Part shown: positions 10,070-17,189 of the stretch, piece by piece
Position numbering within the stretch: the stretch's first letter is position 1
Layout of the letters: the number at the start of each line of letters is the position of its first letter
NCBI GenBank assembly: GCA_001603075.1
Contig: LVBB01000121.1
Location: forward strand, 1 to 64,000
Reading direction: 5' to 3'
Source of the DNA: Phycisphaerales bacterium Planc_01
GTDB lineage: Bacteria > Planctomycetota > Phycisphaerae > Sedimentisphaerales > Anaerobacaceae
DNA: 64,000 nucleotides
The notes under the pieces: generated by a model
Databases searched by the model: none
Told to the model about the DNA's origin: nothing
The model's input: the letters and a program-made list of their open reading frames with translations, nothing else
Program-made: the position numbers and the translations under genes

Positions 10070-10426
10070 CTATCGGCCTCCTTCATTCCATTCATGCCGC
10101 GTCTCGGACCAGCCGCAACGGACGGACAGCTCGCGGTCCGGCTTGCCCATTCTACCGAGAGTCGCCCCCGTGCGCCAAGAAACCAGCCCGGATGACGCGG
10201 CACGCAGTCCCAGAGTCGTCCACATCCCGCGTCGTCCCCCCAAAGCCCTCCGCCATGACGCAGGCCATCGCATCCAAACAACGCTTTTCTCCGGCTCATT
10301 TTGTCCATTCCTGCTTGACAGATACCCCGAAATCCTGTAAGGATGGTCCGCATTTCAGCAGCAGTGGGGTGGATTCCGGAGCGTATTCGGATTCCGTTTT
10401 CTGCAAAGGTAAGGAGACTAAATGCT
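10070..10426 (+). other. Divergent intergenic region upstream of HU-like gene
   Basis: This 357-base stretch separates the minus-strand oxidoreductase from the plus-strand HU-like gene. I see no credible coding region. It holds the HU-like promoter at 10315-10343; no clear promoter for the minus-strand operon could be read. Confidence 0.5.
10315..10343 (+). promoter_or_regulatory. Promoter of HU-like gene
   Basis: A perfect TTGACA (10315-10320) is followed after 17 bases by TAAGGA, a weak -10. The ATG is 83 bases downstream with AAGGAG in front of it. The consensus -35 and correct spacing carry the call. Confidence 0.45.
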
Positions 10427-10759
10427 ATGGCAAAGAACAAGGCAGTCGAGCAAGCGGCGAAACCGATGAGCAAGAGTGAGATCGTGTCGGGGATTGCCGA
10501 TGAGACGGGTCTGACGAAGAAGCAGGTCGGCGCCGTGTTTGAGGCAATGACCGGTCAGGTCAAGAAGAGCCTCGGTCGGCGCGGCCCCGGCGCCTACACG
10601 GTCCCGGGCCTCATGAAGCTGACGGTCGTTCGCAAGCCCGCCACCAAGGCCCGCAAGGGCATCAACCCCTTCACCGGCGAAGAAACCATGTTCAAGGCGA
10701 AACCCGCACGAAATGTGGTCAAGATTCGCCCGCTCAAGAACCTCAAAGATATGGTCTGA
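10427..10759 (+). CDS. HU/IHF-family DNA-binding protein
   Basis: The ATG at 10427, eleven bases after AAGGAG, gives 110 residues. MSKSEIVSGIADETGLTKKQ (from residue 14) is the N-terminal HU helix pair, and GRRGPGAYTVPGLMKLTVVR is the beta-sheet region. The C-terminal half KARKGINPFTGEE...KPARNVVKIRPLKNL is the DNA-bending arm and closing helix. The pattern of KGINPFTGEE is that of the planctomycete/Bdellovibrio-type HU-like proteins, slightly longer than E. coli HU. It should act as an architectural nucleoid protein. Confidence 0.9.
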   Translation: MAKNKAVEQAAKPMSKSEIVSGIADETGLTKKQVGAVFEAMTGQVKKSLGRRGPGAYTVPGLMKLTVVRKPATKARKGINPFTGEETMFKAKPARNVVKIRPLKNLKDMV

Positions 10760-10932
10760 TGTCAACAACTCGGATCATCGCCGCGGGTCCAGGCCACTCC
10801 GGGTGATCGTGCGTGCAGGGCTTCTGATTGTGGACTGCACAAATCGACATGGAAAAGAGGTCCTCGTGTCCATCACCATGAGTGGCCCGACCCGAGCGAA
10901 ATGCCCCTTGCGGGGCGATGAAATGGATGCAT

Positions 10933-11006
10933 GCGCCCGTAGCTCAGTAGGATAGAGCATCGGTTTCCTAAACCGGAGGTCGGAGGTTCGAATCCTCCCG
11001 GGCGTA
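10933..11006 (+). tRNA. tRNA-Arg (anticodon CCU)
   Basis: A full cloverleaf can be drawn. The acceptor stem GCGCCCG pairs with CGGGCGT (10999-11005) with one terminal G-U, the D arm is GCTC..GAGC, and the anticodon loop TTCCTAA is closed by TCGGT/ACCGG. The T arm is GGAGG-TTCGAAT-CCTCC. The anticodon CCU reads AGG codons. The 3' CCA is not encoded. A GCCCC-TTGC-GGGGC hairpin lies about 20 bases upstream. No integrase or att-like duplication is next to it. Confidence 0.93.
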
Positions 11007-11025
11007 GTGGTTCGAGAGGGCGAGG

Positions 11026-12288
11026 TTACGGTTGCTTGCGTTCTTGTGAACGGACTTGGCGGGCGTAGGTTTCCTTCATGGCCAGCGTGCACGCCAGGGC
11101 CAGGACCGACGCGATCAGAAGCACCAGGAGGACGACGCGGTAGCCGGCGACGGAGTACCCGGTGTCGAGCGTGTGGGGATAGCCGTCGAGGATCCGGCCG
11201 AGCAGCCACATGAACACCGCCCCGCCGAAGAACGGAAACAGGTTCACCATGCCGACGCAGGTGCCCGCCATCGCGACGGGAAACAACTCTTTCGTCGTGG
11301 TGAACCCCATGATGACGATTGCGGACGAGCACACCGAGAACAGGAAGAACCACACGAAGAGCGCCCATTGCGGCAGGCTCGCAGGCAGCGCGACCACCAG
11401 CAGCAGGAGCAACGCAAGGGCCGCCGAGGCGAGAATGAAGACCCGCTTGCGGCTGCGGAGTCTCTCGGAGAGCACTCCCAGCAGCGGACTGCCGACGATC
11501 ATGCCCCAGGCGATCATGCTCAGGACCGCTCCGGCCTGGCCTTTGCTCATGCCATAGACGTGCATGAGGTACGGGCCGCCCCAGAGGCCGCCGAAGCCGA
11601 AGAAGATGCCGCAATCGAAGAAGAACCAGACGGCGACCGGCCAGAAATGCCTCGTGGAGACCACGCGGCGCGCCCCGGCCAGTAGACCGATCGCATCCGA
11701 CTGGGCGACCGGTGAATCGGCACTGTCGGCGGGCCGGTCGCGGACGACGAGCCAGGCCAAAGCCATGAGAACCACCGTCACCCCTCCAATGACCTGGAAC
11801 GAGACGCGCCAGCCGAAGCAGGTGGCCAGCAGGCCCAGGAGCCACGTTCCCGCCAGCACACCGGCCCCTCCCACGGCGTTGAGGATGCCGGCCATCACGG
11901 CGAACTCGCCGGCCCGGAACCACTGCGAGAGGATCTTCATCGTGGGAATGAAGACCATCGAGACGCCCAGACCGACCATCACGCGCGCGACGAAGGCCGT
12001 TCGGATGCCCGGCGCCAGACCGAACAGCACGCTGCCGACCGCCGCGAGCAACAGAGAGACGGTGACGGTCTTCCTCGGCCCCACGGAGTCGGACAAGAGC
12101 CCCGCGGGAAACTGCATAGCCGCATAGCAGTAGAAGTACACCGAGCCGAGCAGACCCAGAACGCCGGCCGCGACGCCAAAATCGCTCGCCAGATCGTCGG
12201 CCACGACGGAAAGCGAAAGACGGTGAAAGTACACGAAGAAGTAGGCCAAGGCCAGCACGGAGAAGATCGCCCAGCGCAAGACACTCAT
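11026..12288 (-). CDS. MFS transporter (organic anion / hexuronate type)
   Basis: The 420-residue protein has 12 predicted membrane segments in two halves joined by a hydrophilic loop (DRPADSADSP). The MFS signature lies after helix 2 (GLLSDSVGPRKT), with FVARVMVGLGVSMVFIPTMK in helix 4. The overall pattern is that of the ACS/GlpT-like group that imports hexuronates, glycerol phosphate or other organic anions. It is the last gene of a minus-strand operon, 55 bases after the epimerase/ceramidase-like fusion, and probably imports the substrate of that operon. The ATG at 12288 is taken because the transmembrane pattern begins directly after it; no strong ribosome site separates candidate starts. 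Confidence 0.85.
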   Translation of the reverse strand: MSVLRWAIFSVLALAYFFVYFHRLSLSVVADDLASDFGVAAGVLGLLGSVYFYCYAAMQFPAGLLSDSVGPRKTVTVSLLLAAVGSVLFGLAPGIRTAFVARVMVGLGVSMVFIPTMKILSQWFRAGEFAVMAGILNAVGGAGVLAGTWLLGLLATCFGWRVSFQVIGGVTVVLMALAWLVVRDRPADSADSPVAQSDAIGLLAGARRVVSTRHFWPVAVWFFFDCGIFFGFGGLWGGPYLMHVYGMSKGQAGAVLSMIAWGMIVGSPLLGVLSERLRSRKRVFILASAALALLLLLVVALPASLPQWALFVWFFLFSVCSSAIVIMGFTTTKELFPVAMAGTCVGMVNLFPFFGGAVFMWLLGRILDGYPHTLDTGYSVAGYRVVLLVLLIASVLALACTLAMKETYARQVRSQERKQP

Positions 12289-12343
12289 CTTCCGATTGTC
12301 GGCCGTCTCTGTCACGTGTCCGCTTGTCGGTCGTGTCACGGGC

Positions 12344-14650
12344 TTACATCCCTCTGGATTGGGCCGGGGCCAGTTGGGCCAGCAGTTCGATGGCGGCCTC
12401 GGCCATCCGTTCGCCGCCGCCCGGGGCGATGCGCGAGTTGACCGTCTCGTAGCTGCCTTCGGCGAAGGCCTTTCGGGTCGGGATGTAGCCCGGAGCATCC
12501 TGGCACAGCTCGATGACGAGCGTCGTGGCAAAGGGGCTGGCCTGCTTGATCGCCAGGCCCAGATCGACGAAGACCTCGCCCGGCAGACCGACCACGGCAA
12601 CGTCGTTGCTGAGCCGAAAGACCTGCACCTCCAGCGGCAGCGTCGAGCCGCCCCGCCATTGAACCGCGAGAATCTTGTAGGCACGAACCTGATCGAGGAA
12701 CGACAGCTCCTGTGTACCGACCTTGTGGATGTCACGGCGGGCCTGCTCGATCTGGTCGGCGGTGAACGTCTGCAACGGCGCGTCTACAACGGCCCGCGCG
12801 ACCGCCAGCGATGGGACCGCCGTCTTCAGCTCCGCCAGCGCATCCGCAACGGTCTTCGCCAGGGTGCGGCCGATGTGTTCGGTTGTCAGGCGCTCTCGTC
12901 GCGTGACGTCGATGTGGTTGATGTCGCCGCACGTGCCGGTGCCGAACAGCAGCGTGAAGTCGTCGCCCAACGTCTTGCGCAGGTCCCGCTCCAGATAGTA
13001 GGGATAGTCGGCAGCGTATTTCGTCCCTCCGACCGTGTCGAGATGCAGCGCGAAGTTGACCAGTCCGGCCAGCGCCGCGTTCTCGGCGGCCGTTCGGAAC
13101 AGGACGACGCCGACCTGTGGATCGATGGGCCCGGCGACGCGTACGATGTCGGGATTGAGCACGCCCGGATTGAAACGGACCGTGCCATCGGCCATGTGGA
13201 ACCGTCGGTTGAACGAAAGCCCCTGCTGCTGCGCGACGGCGGCCTCGACGCGCACGGGACGGACGGCGGCATCGGCCTGACGGATCGCCTGCACGATGCC
13301 GTCTGCCAACGCGGAAGCGTAATCGACGCTTTCGCATGGGTCCTGGCCGTGGTTGGCCAGCGACTGCTCGTGGAAGTGATTTCGCAGTGCGCCGAAGTAG
13401 AGCGGGCCGGTGTGGGAATGCGTTGCGGCCAGGAGGATGTTCGCGGCGGGGATGCCCGTCTCGGATTCGGCCCGCTGCCGCGCCGCCCGCGAGACTTCCG
13501 GCGACATCCCGATGATGTCGCAGAAGACCATCGCCGCCTTCGTCGGACCCTGGCGCATCACGAGGGCCTTGGCGTGGAGGGGATTGGACACGCCTTCGCT
13601 GAGCCGCTCGTGGAAGTAGCCGCTCATGCGATAGCCCATCGGCGGCGTGATATCCACGACACCCACACCCGCCTCCATCGGGGCCGGCGTCGGACGACCT
13701 GCGCCCTGTGACCTCTGTCCCGTCAGCTCCTCAAGAAAGCGACGAGCCTTGATGGCTTCATCGCGCATATGCGGCAAATCGCCCGGTTCGAGACACTCGA
13801 CGATCAGGGGCCCGCCCTCGAACCCGCCGGCCCTGAGCTTGGCAAAGACGCCGGGGAAATCGACCTGTCCGGTCCCCGGCGTGACGGCCACGTCCTTGGG
13901 ATGACGGTAGTCCTTGACGCACATGCCCGTGACCAGCCCATCGACCGTGGGCGCATCGTCGACCGGGCTCAGTTCGCCGTTGGAGTAGTAGTAGATGTTG
14001 CCCGGATCGTACCAGATGCGGAAATTCTCGTGGCCGACCATCTCGACGGTCTGGCGGCACTGCGGCCCGGTGGCGTTGAAGCCGCCGTGCGGCTTGACGC
14101 TGATGCCGATCCCGCGTGCGGCAGCATAGTCGCAGCATTCGGCGATGGCCTTGTAGTACGGCTCGTACAGGTCCCTGTTGCCGGTGCCGCCCATAAGCAG
14201 GTTCGTCGAGCCGCAGGCGGCGCAGTTGTCGATCAGCTTGCGGAGCCCCTCGATGCCCGCCTTGAGCGACAGGGCCACGGGGATGTCGCCCCCATAAACG
14301 GAAGCGACCTTCAGGCCGCGTTGCCTGACCTCGTCGCCGACGCGCACAGCCTCCTCGATCGGCGTGGCCACGGAGATCACCAGGTGGGTCTCGGATTTCG
14401 TCGTCATCAGGCCGACGTACTCGTATCCCGCTTCGGCGATCGCGTCGAGCGCCACACGGTATTCGTACTGATCCCATGGGCGCGTGTAGCAGCCGATCTG
14501 CCAGCGAGGTTTCTTCGTCTGCGCCGCCACGGTCTCGGCGTTGGCCAGCACCCAGCCGGCGGCGCCGATCTGCATCGCTCGACCCAGGAAACCGCGGCGC
14601 GAAAGTGAATCTGACAGGGTCCGTTCATCCTGTTTGCGTGTCGTCATCAT
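12344..14650 (-). CDS. Tat-exported fusion: sugar-phosphate-epimerase-like TIM barrel + neutral-ceramidase-like domain
   Basis: One 768-residue frame holds two enzymes. Residues 17-40 are a twin-arginine signal (SRRGFLGRAMQIGAAG). Residues 50-310 form an AP-endonuclease-2-type TIM barrel like sugar isomerases/epimerases, with SVKPHGG, RIWYDPGNIYYY and PLIVECLEPGD. A linker of about 15 residues (GQRSQGAGRPTPAP) leads to residues 325-768, which match the N-terminal domain of neutral/alkaline non-lysosomal ceramidase: VGVVDITPPMGYRMSG, ATHSHTGPLYFG with probable zinc ligands, and GTGTCGDINH. No stop or ribosome site lies at the junction (near 13678), so it is a true fusion unless a sequencing error removed a stop. 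GAAGGGG precedes the start. Confidence 0.85.
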   Translation of the reverse strand: MMTTRKQDERTLSDSLSRRGFLGRAMQIGAAGWVLANAETVAAQTKKPRWQIGCYTRPWDQYEYRVALDAIAEAGYEYVGLMTTKSETHLVISVATPIEEAVRVGDEVRQRGLKVASVYGGDIPVALSLKAGIEGLRKLIDNCAACGSTNLLMGGTGNRDLYEPYYKAIAECCDYAAARGIGISVKPHGGFNATGPQCRQTVEMVGHENFRIWYDPGNIYYYSNGELSPVDDAPTVDGLVTGMCVKDYRHPKDVAVTPGTGQVDFPGVFAKLRAGGFEGGPLIVECLEPGDLPHMRDEAIKARRFLEELTGQRSQGAGRPTPAPMEAGVGVVDITPPMGYRMSGYFHERLSEGVSNPLHAKALVMRQGPTKAAMVFCDIIGMSPEVSRAARQRAESETGIPAANILLAATHSHTGPLYFGALRNHFHEQSLANHGQDPCESVDYASALADGIVQAIRQADAAVRPVRVEAAVAQQQGLSFNRRFHMADGTVRFNPGVLNPDIVRVAGPIDPQVGVVLFRTAAENAALAGLVNFALHLDTVGGTKYAADYPYYLERDLRKTLGDDFTLLFGTGTCGDINHIDVTRRERLTTEHIGRTLAKTVADALAELKTAVPSLAVARAVVDAPLQTFTADQIEQARRDIHKVGTQELSFLDQVRAYKILAVQWRGGSTLPLEVQVFRLSNDVAVVGLPGEVFVDLGLAIKQASPFATTLVIELCQDAPGYIPTRKAFAEGSYETVNSRIAPGGGERMAEAAIELLAQLAPAQSRGM

Positions 14651-14670
14651 CTGGCCCCTTCGAGGTAGGA

Positions 14671-15921
14671 TTATCCTTCGCGGATTTCTCGTTTCTGCGG
14701 ATCGTAGATCGTGCGTTTGCCGGTGTCGAATGAGCGAACGGCCATCAGGCAGGCGACGGCGTGCTGATAGCCGGCGTCGATCGAGGCATTGGGCGTCTTT
14801 CGCGAACGCAGGCACTGGAGCCAGTCGAGAAAATGGTCCGGCCGGGACACGTCCTCGACGGGGACCTTGCCGCGAATCTGGCCCCGGCGTTTGGCGCCGC
14901 CCTCGGCGCTCAGGACGGGGGCCGTCCACGTCACCATGTCGAGCACGCCCTCGTCGCCAAGAATCTTGAAGCTGTTGCCGCTGCCGTTGCCGAAGTTCGT
15001 CGAGTAGCTGACCATGAACCCTTCGGGATAGATCCACAGGGCCTGCACGTGATCGGGGCAGGTGAAGTTGTGTTCGTCCTTGTAGGTGAACGTCCCGCCC
15101 AGGCAGACGCAGCTCGTGGGGAACGTCGCGCCGGTGATGTAGTGAACCAGGTCGATGAAGTGACTGCCCAGGCCGGGGACCGGGCCGTCGGAGAAGTCGC
15201 GGTAGCCGTACCAGCCGGAATACTTCACCGGGTCGAAGGGCTGTGCGGGCCGGTCGCCCAGGAATTCCTTCCAGTCCACATCCTCTTTCTTGACGTCCTT
15301 GACGTACGAGTACCAGTAGGGCCGTTCGGCGTTGCGGCACTGCTCGATCCGCCCCACCGTTCCGAGGACCCCGGTCTTGTACAGCTCGCGGCAGCCGGTG
15401 AAGCTCGGCAGGCTGCGGAGCTGCGTGCCGATCTGGACCACGACGTTCGCCTTCTTGACGGCGTCGCAGGCCGCCTTGAGCTTGCCGAGATCCATCGCCA
15501 GCGGCTTTTCGCAATAAACGTCCTTGCCCGCCTCGGCCGCTGCCTTCAGATGGGTCGTGTGCATGTGGTCGGGCGAGGCGACCATCACGGCGTCCAAATC
15601 GCTCAGGGCGAGCAGCTCGCGATAGGATGCAAATTGCCGGGCCGGCCGGCCGTACCACTCGCTGGCCAGGGCCGACGCCATCTCGCGACGCACCCGCCAT
15701 GGATCGGACACCGCCGTGATCTCGATCTTCTGCTCGGCCGCGTGCGCGTGGACGCCCTTCATGTGCGCGTTGACGCCGCGGTCTCCGCAGCCGATGATCC
15801 CGATGGCGATACGGTCGTTGGCGCCGACGATGCGGGCGTAGCTTGCCGCCGGAACGGCCAGAGCGGCGCCCCCGGCGATACTGCTCTTGAGGAACGTGCG
15901 GCGAGAGAGAGGATGCTTCAT
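14671..15921 (-). CDS. Tat-exported Gfo/Idh/MocA oxidoreductase
   Basis: The ATG at 15921 follows a perfect GAAGGAGG and gives 416 residues. The Tat signal is LSRRTFLKSSIAGGAAL. The Rossmann motif reads GIIGCGDRGVNAHM, followed by VASPDHMHTTH and the conserved catalytic lysine motif DVYCEKPLAMD. The C-terminal part has GSHFIDLVHYITG, a family-typical substrate-domain motif. It should oxidise or epimerise a sugar with bound NAD(P). It is the first gene of an operon with the epimerase/ceramidase-like fusion (20-base gap) and the MFS transporter, and it is divergent from the LacI regulator. Confidence 0.92.
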   Translation of the reverse strand: MKHPLSRRTFLKSSIAGGAALAVPAASYARIVGANDRIAIGIIGCGDRGVNAHMKGVHAHAAEQKIEITAVSDPWRVRREMASALASEWYGRPARQFASYRELLALSDLDAVMVASPDHMHTTHLKAAAEAGKDVYCEKPLAMDLGKLKAACDAVKKANVVVQIGTQLRSLPSFTGCRELYKTGVLGTVGRIEQCRNAERPYWYSYVKDVKKEDVDWKEFLGDRPAQPFDPVKYSGWYGYRDFSDGPVPGLGSHFIDLVHYITGATFPTSCVCLGGTFTYKDEHNFTCPDHVQALWIYPEGFMVSYSTNFGNGSGNSFKILGDEGVLDMVTWTAPVLSAEGGAKRRGQIRGKVPVEDVSRPDHFLDWLQCLRSRKTPNASIDAGYQHAVACLMAVRSFDTGKRTIYDPQKREIREG

Positions 15922-16008
15922 GTCCGTGCCTCCTTCAGGATTTCTATTCGGATCGTCGGGGCAAATGCTCATTCACCCCGACAAACACGACGAATACGAA
16001 CAGGCGCG

Positions 16009-16037
16009 ATTATATCCATCTCTGCACGGGACGACAA
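16009..16037 (-). promoter_or_regulatory. Promoter of the oxidoreductase-fusion-MFS operon
   Basis: Read on the minus strand, TTGTCG (16037-16032), 17 bases and a perfect TATAAT (16014-16009) lie about 90 bases before the operon start. The leader contains an inverted repeat GTCGGGG (15955-15961) / CCCCGAC (15976-15982). Confidence 0.6.
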
Positions 16038-16052
16038 TCTTCGGCAATCCAT

Positions 16053-16081
16053 TTGACAGCGGGACAGATGCCGAGTATCTC
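16053..16081 (+). promoter_or_regulatory. Promoter of the LacI-type regulator
   Basis: A perfect TTGACA (16053-16058) is followed after 17 bases by TATCTC. Its -35 lies only 15 bases from the -35 of the divergent operon promoter, so one regulator bound here could control both. Confidence 0.45.
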
Positions 16082-16097
16082 TACGGTCGGTTCCGAC

Positions 16098-16109
16098 GTT
16101 CGATCGAAC
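16098..16109. promoter_or_regulatory. Candidate LacI-family operator
   Basis: GTTCGATCGAAC is a perfect 12-base palindrome just downstream of the predicted lacI transcription start and 24 bases before its ATG. The position suits autorepression. LacI-family sites usually have a central CG, which this one lacks, so the assignment is tentative. Confidence 0.35.
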
Positions 16110-16133
16110 CACTTGACGGGAATCGATGGGCCC

Positions 16134-17147
16134 ATGGCCACGAGACAGGTGACAGTCAAAGACATTGCCAAGAGACTCCGTCTGCACTACACGACGGTCT
16201 CGAAGGCCCTGTGCGATCATCCGGACATCAGCCCGGCGACGAAATGCCGGGTCCTGGCGCTGGCTGAAGAGCTGGATTACCATCCGAATTCGATCGCCAA
16301 GAGCCTGAAGAACCAGTCCACCTGCACGCTGGGCGTCATCGTCCCGTCGATCAAGAACGACTTCTTCTCGGCCGTCATCAGCGGCGCCGAAGAGGTCGCG
16401 TACAGTCGGGGATTCAACACGGTCGTCTGTCAATCCAACGAAAGTGCCGAACGGGAAGCGATCCACCTGCGGACCCTGATCTCCAACCGTGTGGCCGGCG
16501 TGCTCGTTTCCGTGGCCCAGACGACCACCGCCGGCAGCGGGTTCCGCGCGTTGCAGCGACAGAACATCCCGCTGGTCTTCTTCGATCGGGTCTGCGACGA
16601 CGTCGAGGCCGACCGGGTGGTTGTCGATGACGTCGGCGGCGCCCGCCGGGTGGTCGAGCATCTGATCGAGAGGGGCTACAGGACCATCGCCCACGCCGCC
16701 GGTCCGCCGAACACGTCGATCGGCAGAGACCGTTGCCAGGGATATCTTGATGCACTCAAGGCGCACGGCCTCGACGGCGATGAAAAATGGATCGTTCCCG
16801 GCGGCTTCGAAGAGGCCGACGGGGTCTCCGCCTTTGGCACCCTTCGCTCGCGCGGGCCGTTGCCCGATGCGATCTTCGCCGTCAATGACCCCGTCGCCCG
16901 CGGCCTCCATGCCGAGATCAAACGGCACGGCCTGGCGATCCCTCGCGACGTCGCGGTGGCCGGTTTCGGCGACAACCGCCTGAGCGCCTATCTCGACCCG
17001 CCGCTGACGACGGTCTCGCAATCGCCGTACGAGATCGGCAAAATCGCCGCCGCCATGCTGTTGCGGCGAATCGACGATCCATCGCACAAGTGCCTCTGCG
17101 AGACCGAAGTGATCCAGACCCAACTGATCGTGAGAGAGTCTACGTAG
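16134..17147 (+). CDS. LacI-family transcriptional regulator
   Basis: The 337-residue protein opens with a LacI helix-turn-helix (VTVKDIAKRLRLHYTTVSKAL, residues 7-27) and hinge (YHPNSIAKSLKNQST). A periplasmic-binding-protein-like sensor follows: TLGVIVPSIKNDFFSAVISG, VVFDR-like LVFFDRVCDDVEADRVVVDD, and DAIFAVNDPVARGLH. It should bind a sugar effector and control the divergent catabolic operon. The stop codon TAG lies in GTAGGGGCAAG, which together with CTTCCCC forms a small palindrome resembling the repeat family of this window. No clear ribosome site precedes the ATG. Confidence 0.92.
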   Translation: MATRQVTVKDIAKRLRLHYTTVSKALCDHPDISPATKCRVLALAEELDYHPNSIAKSLKNQSTCTLGVIVPSIKNDFFSAVISGAEEVAYSRGFNTVVCQSNESAEREAIHLRTLISNRVAGVLVSVAQTTTAGSGFRALQRQNIPLVFFDRVCDDVEADRVVVDDVGGARRVVEHLIERGYRTIAHAAGPPNTSIGRDRCQGYLDALKAHGLDGDEKWIVPGGFEEADGVSAFGTLRSRGPLPDAIFAVNDPVARGLHAEIKRHGLAIPRDVAVAGFGDNRLSAYLDPPLTTVSQSPYEIGKIAAAMLLRRIDDPSHKCLCETEVIQTQLIVREST

Positions 17148-17189
17148 GGGCAAGTGCTTCCCCGCCCCCTGCTGTCCCGCGGATGGACG

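Noticed and set aside
10905-10932. GCCCC-TTGC-GGGGC hairpin before the tRNA as a member of the palindrome family
   Set aside because: It lacks the GTAGGGGCGA arm order and may simply be a GC-rich hairpin or tRNA 5' flank structure.
10933-11006. The tRNA as an integration site of a genomic island
   Set aside because: No integrase, no duplicated tRNA 3' end and no change in gene character beside it were seen.
13650-13720. A separate gene start for the ceramidase-like domain at 13678
   Set aside because: There is an ATG, but no stop before it and no ribosome site, so a fusion is the simpler reading.
14651-15700. An N-terminal extension of the epimerase/ceramidase fusion overlapping the oxidoreductase gene
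   Set aside because: The frame stays open by chance; the Tat signal and ribosome site fix the start at 14650.
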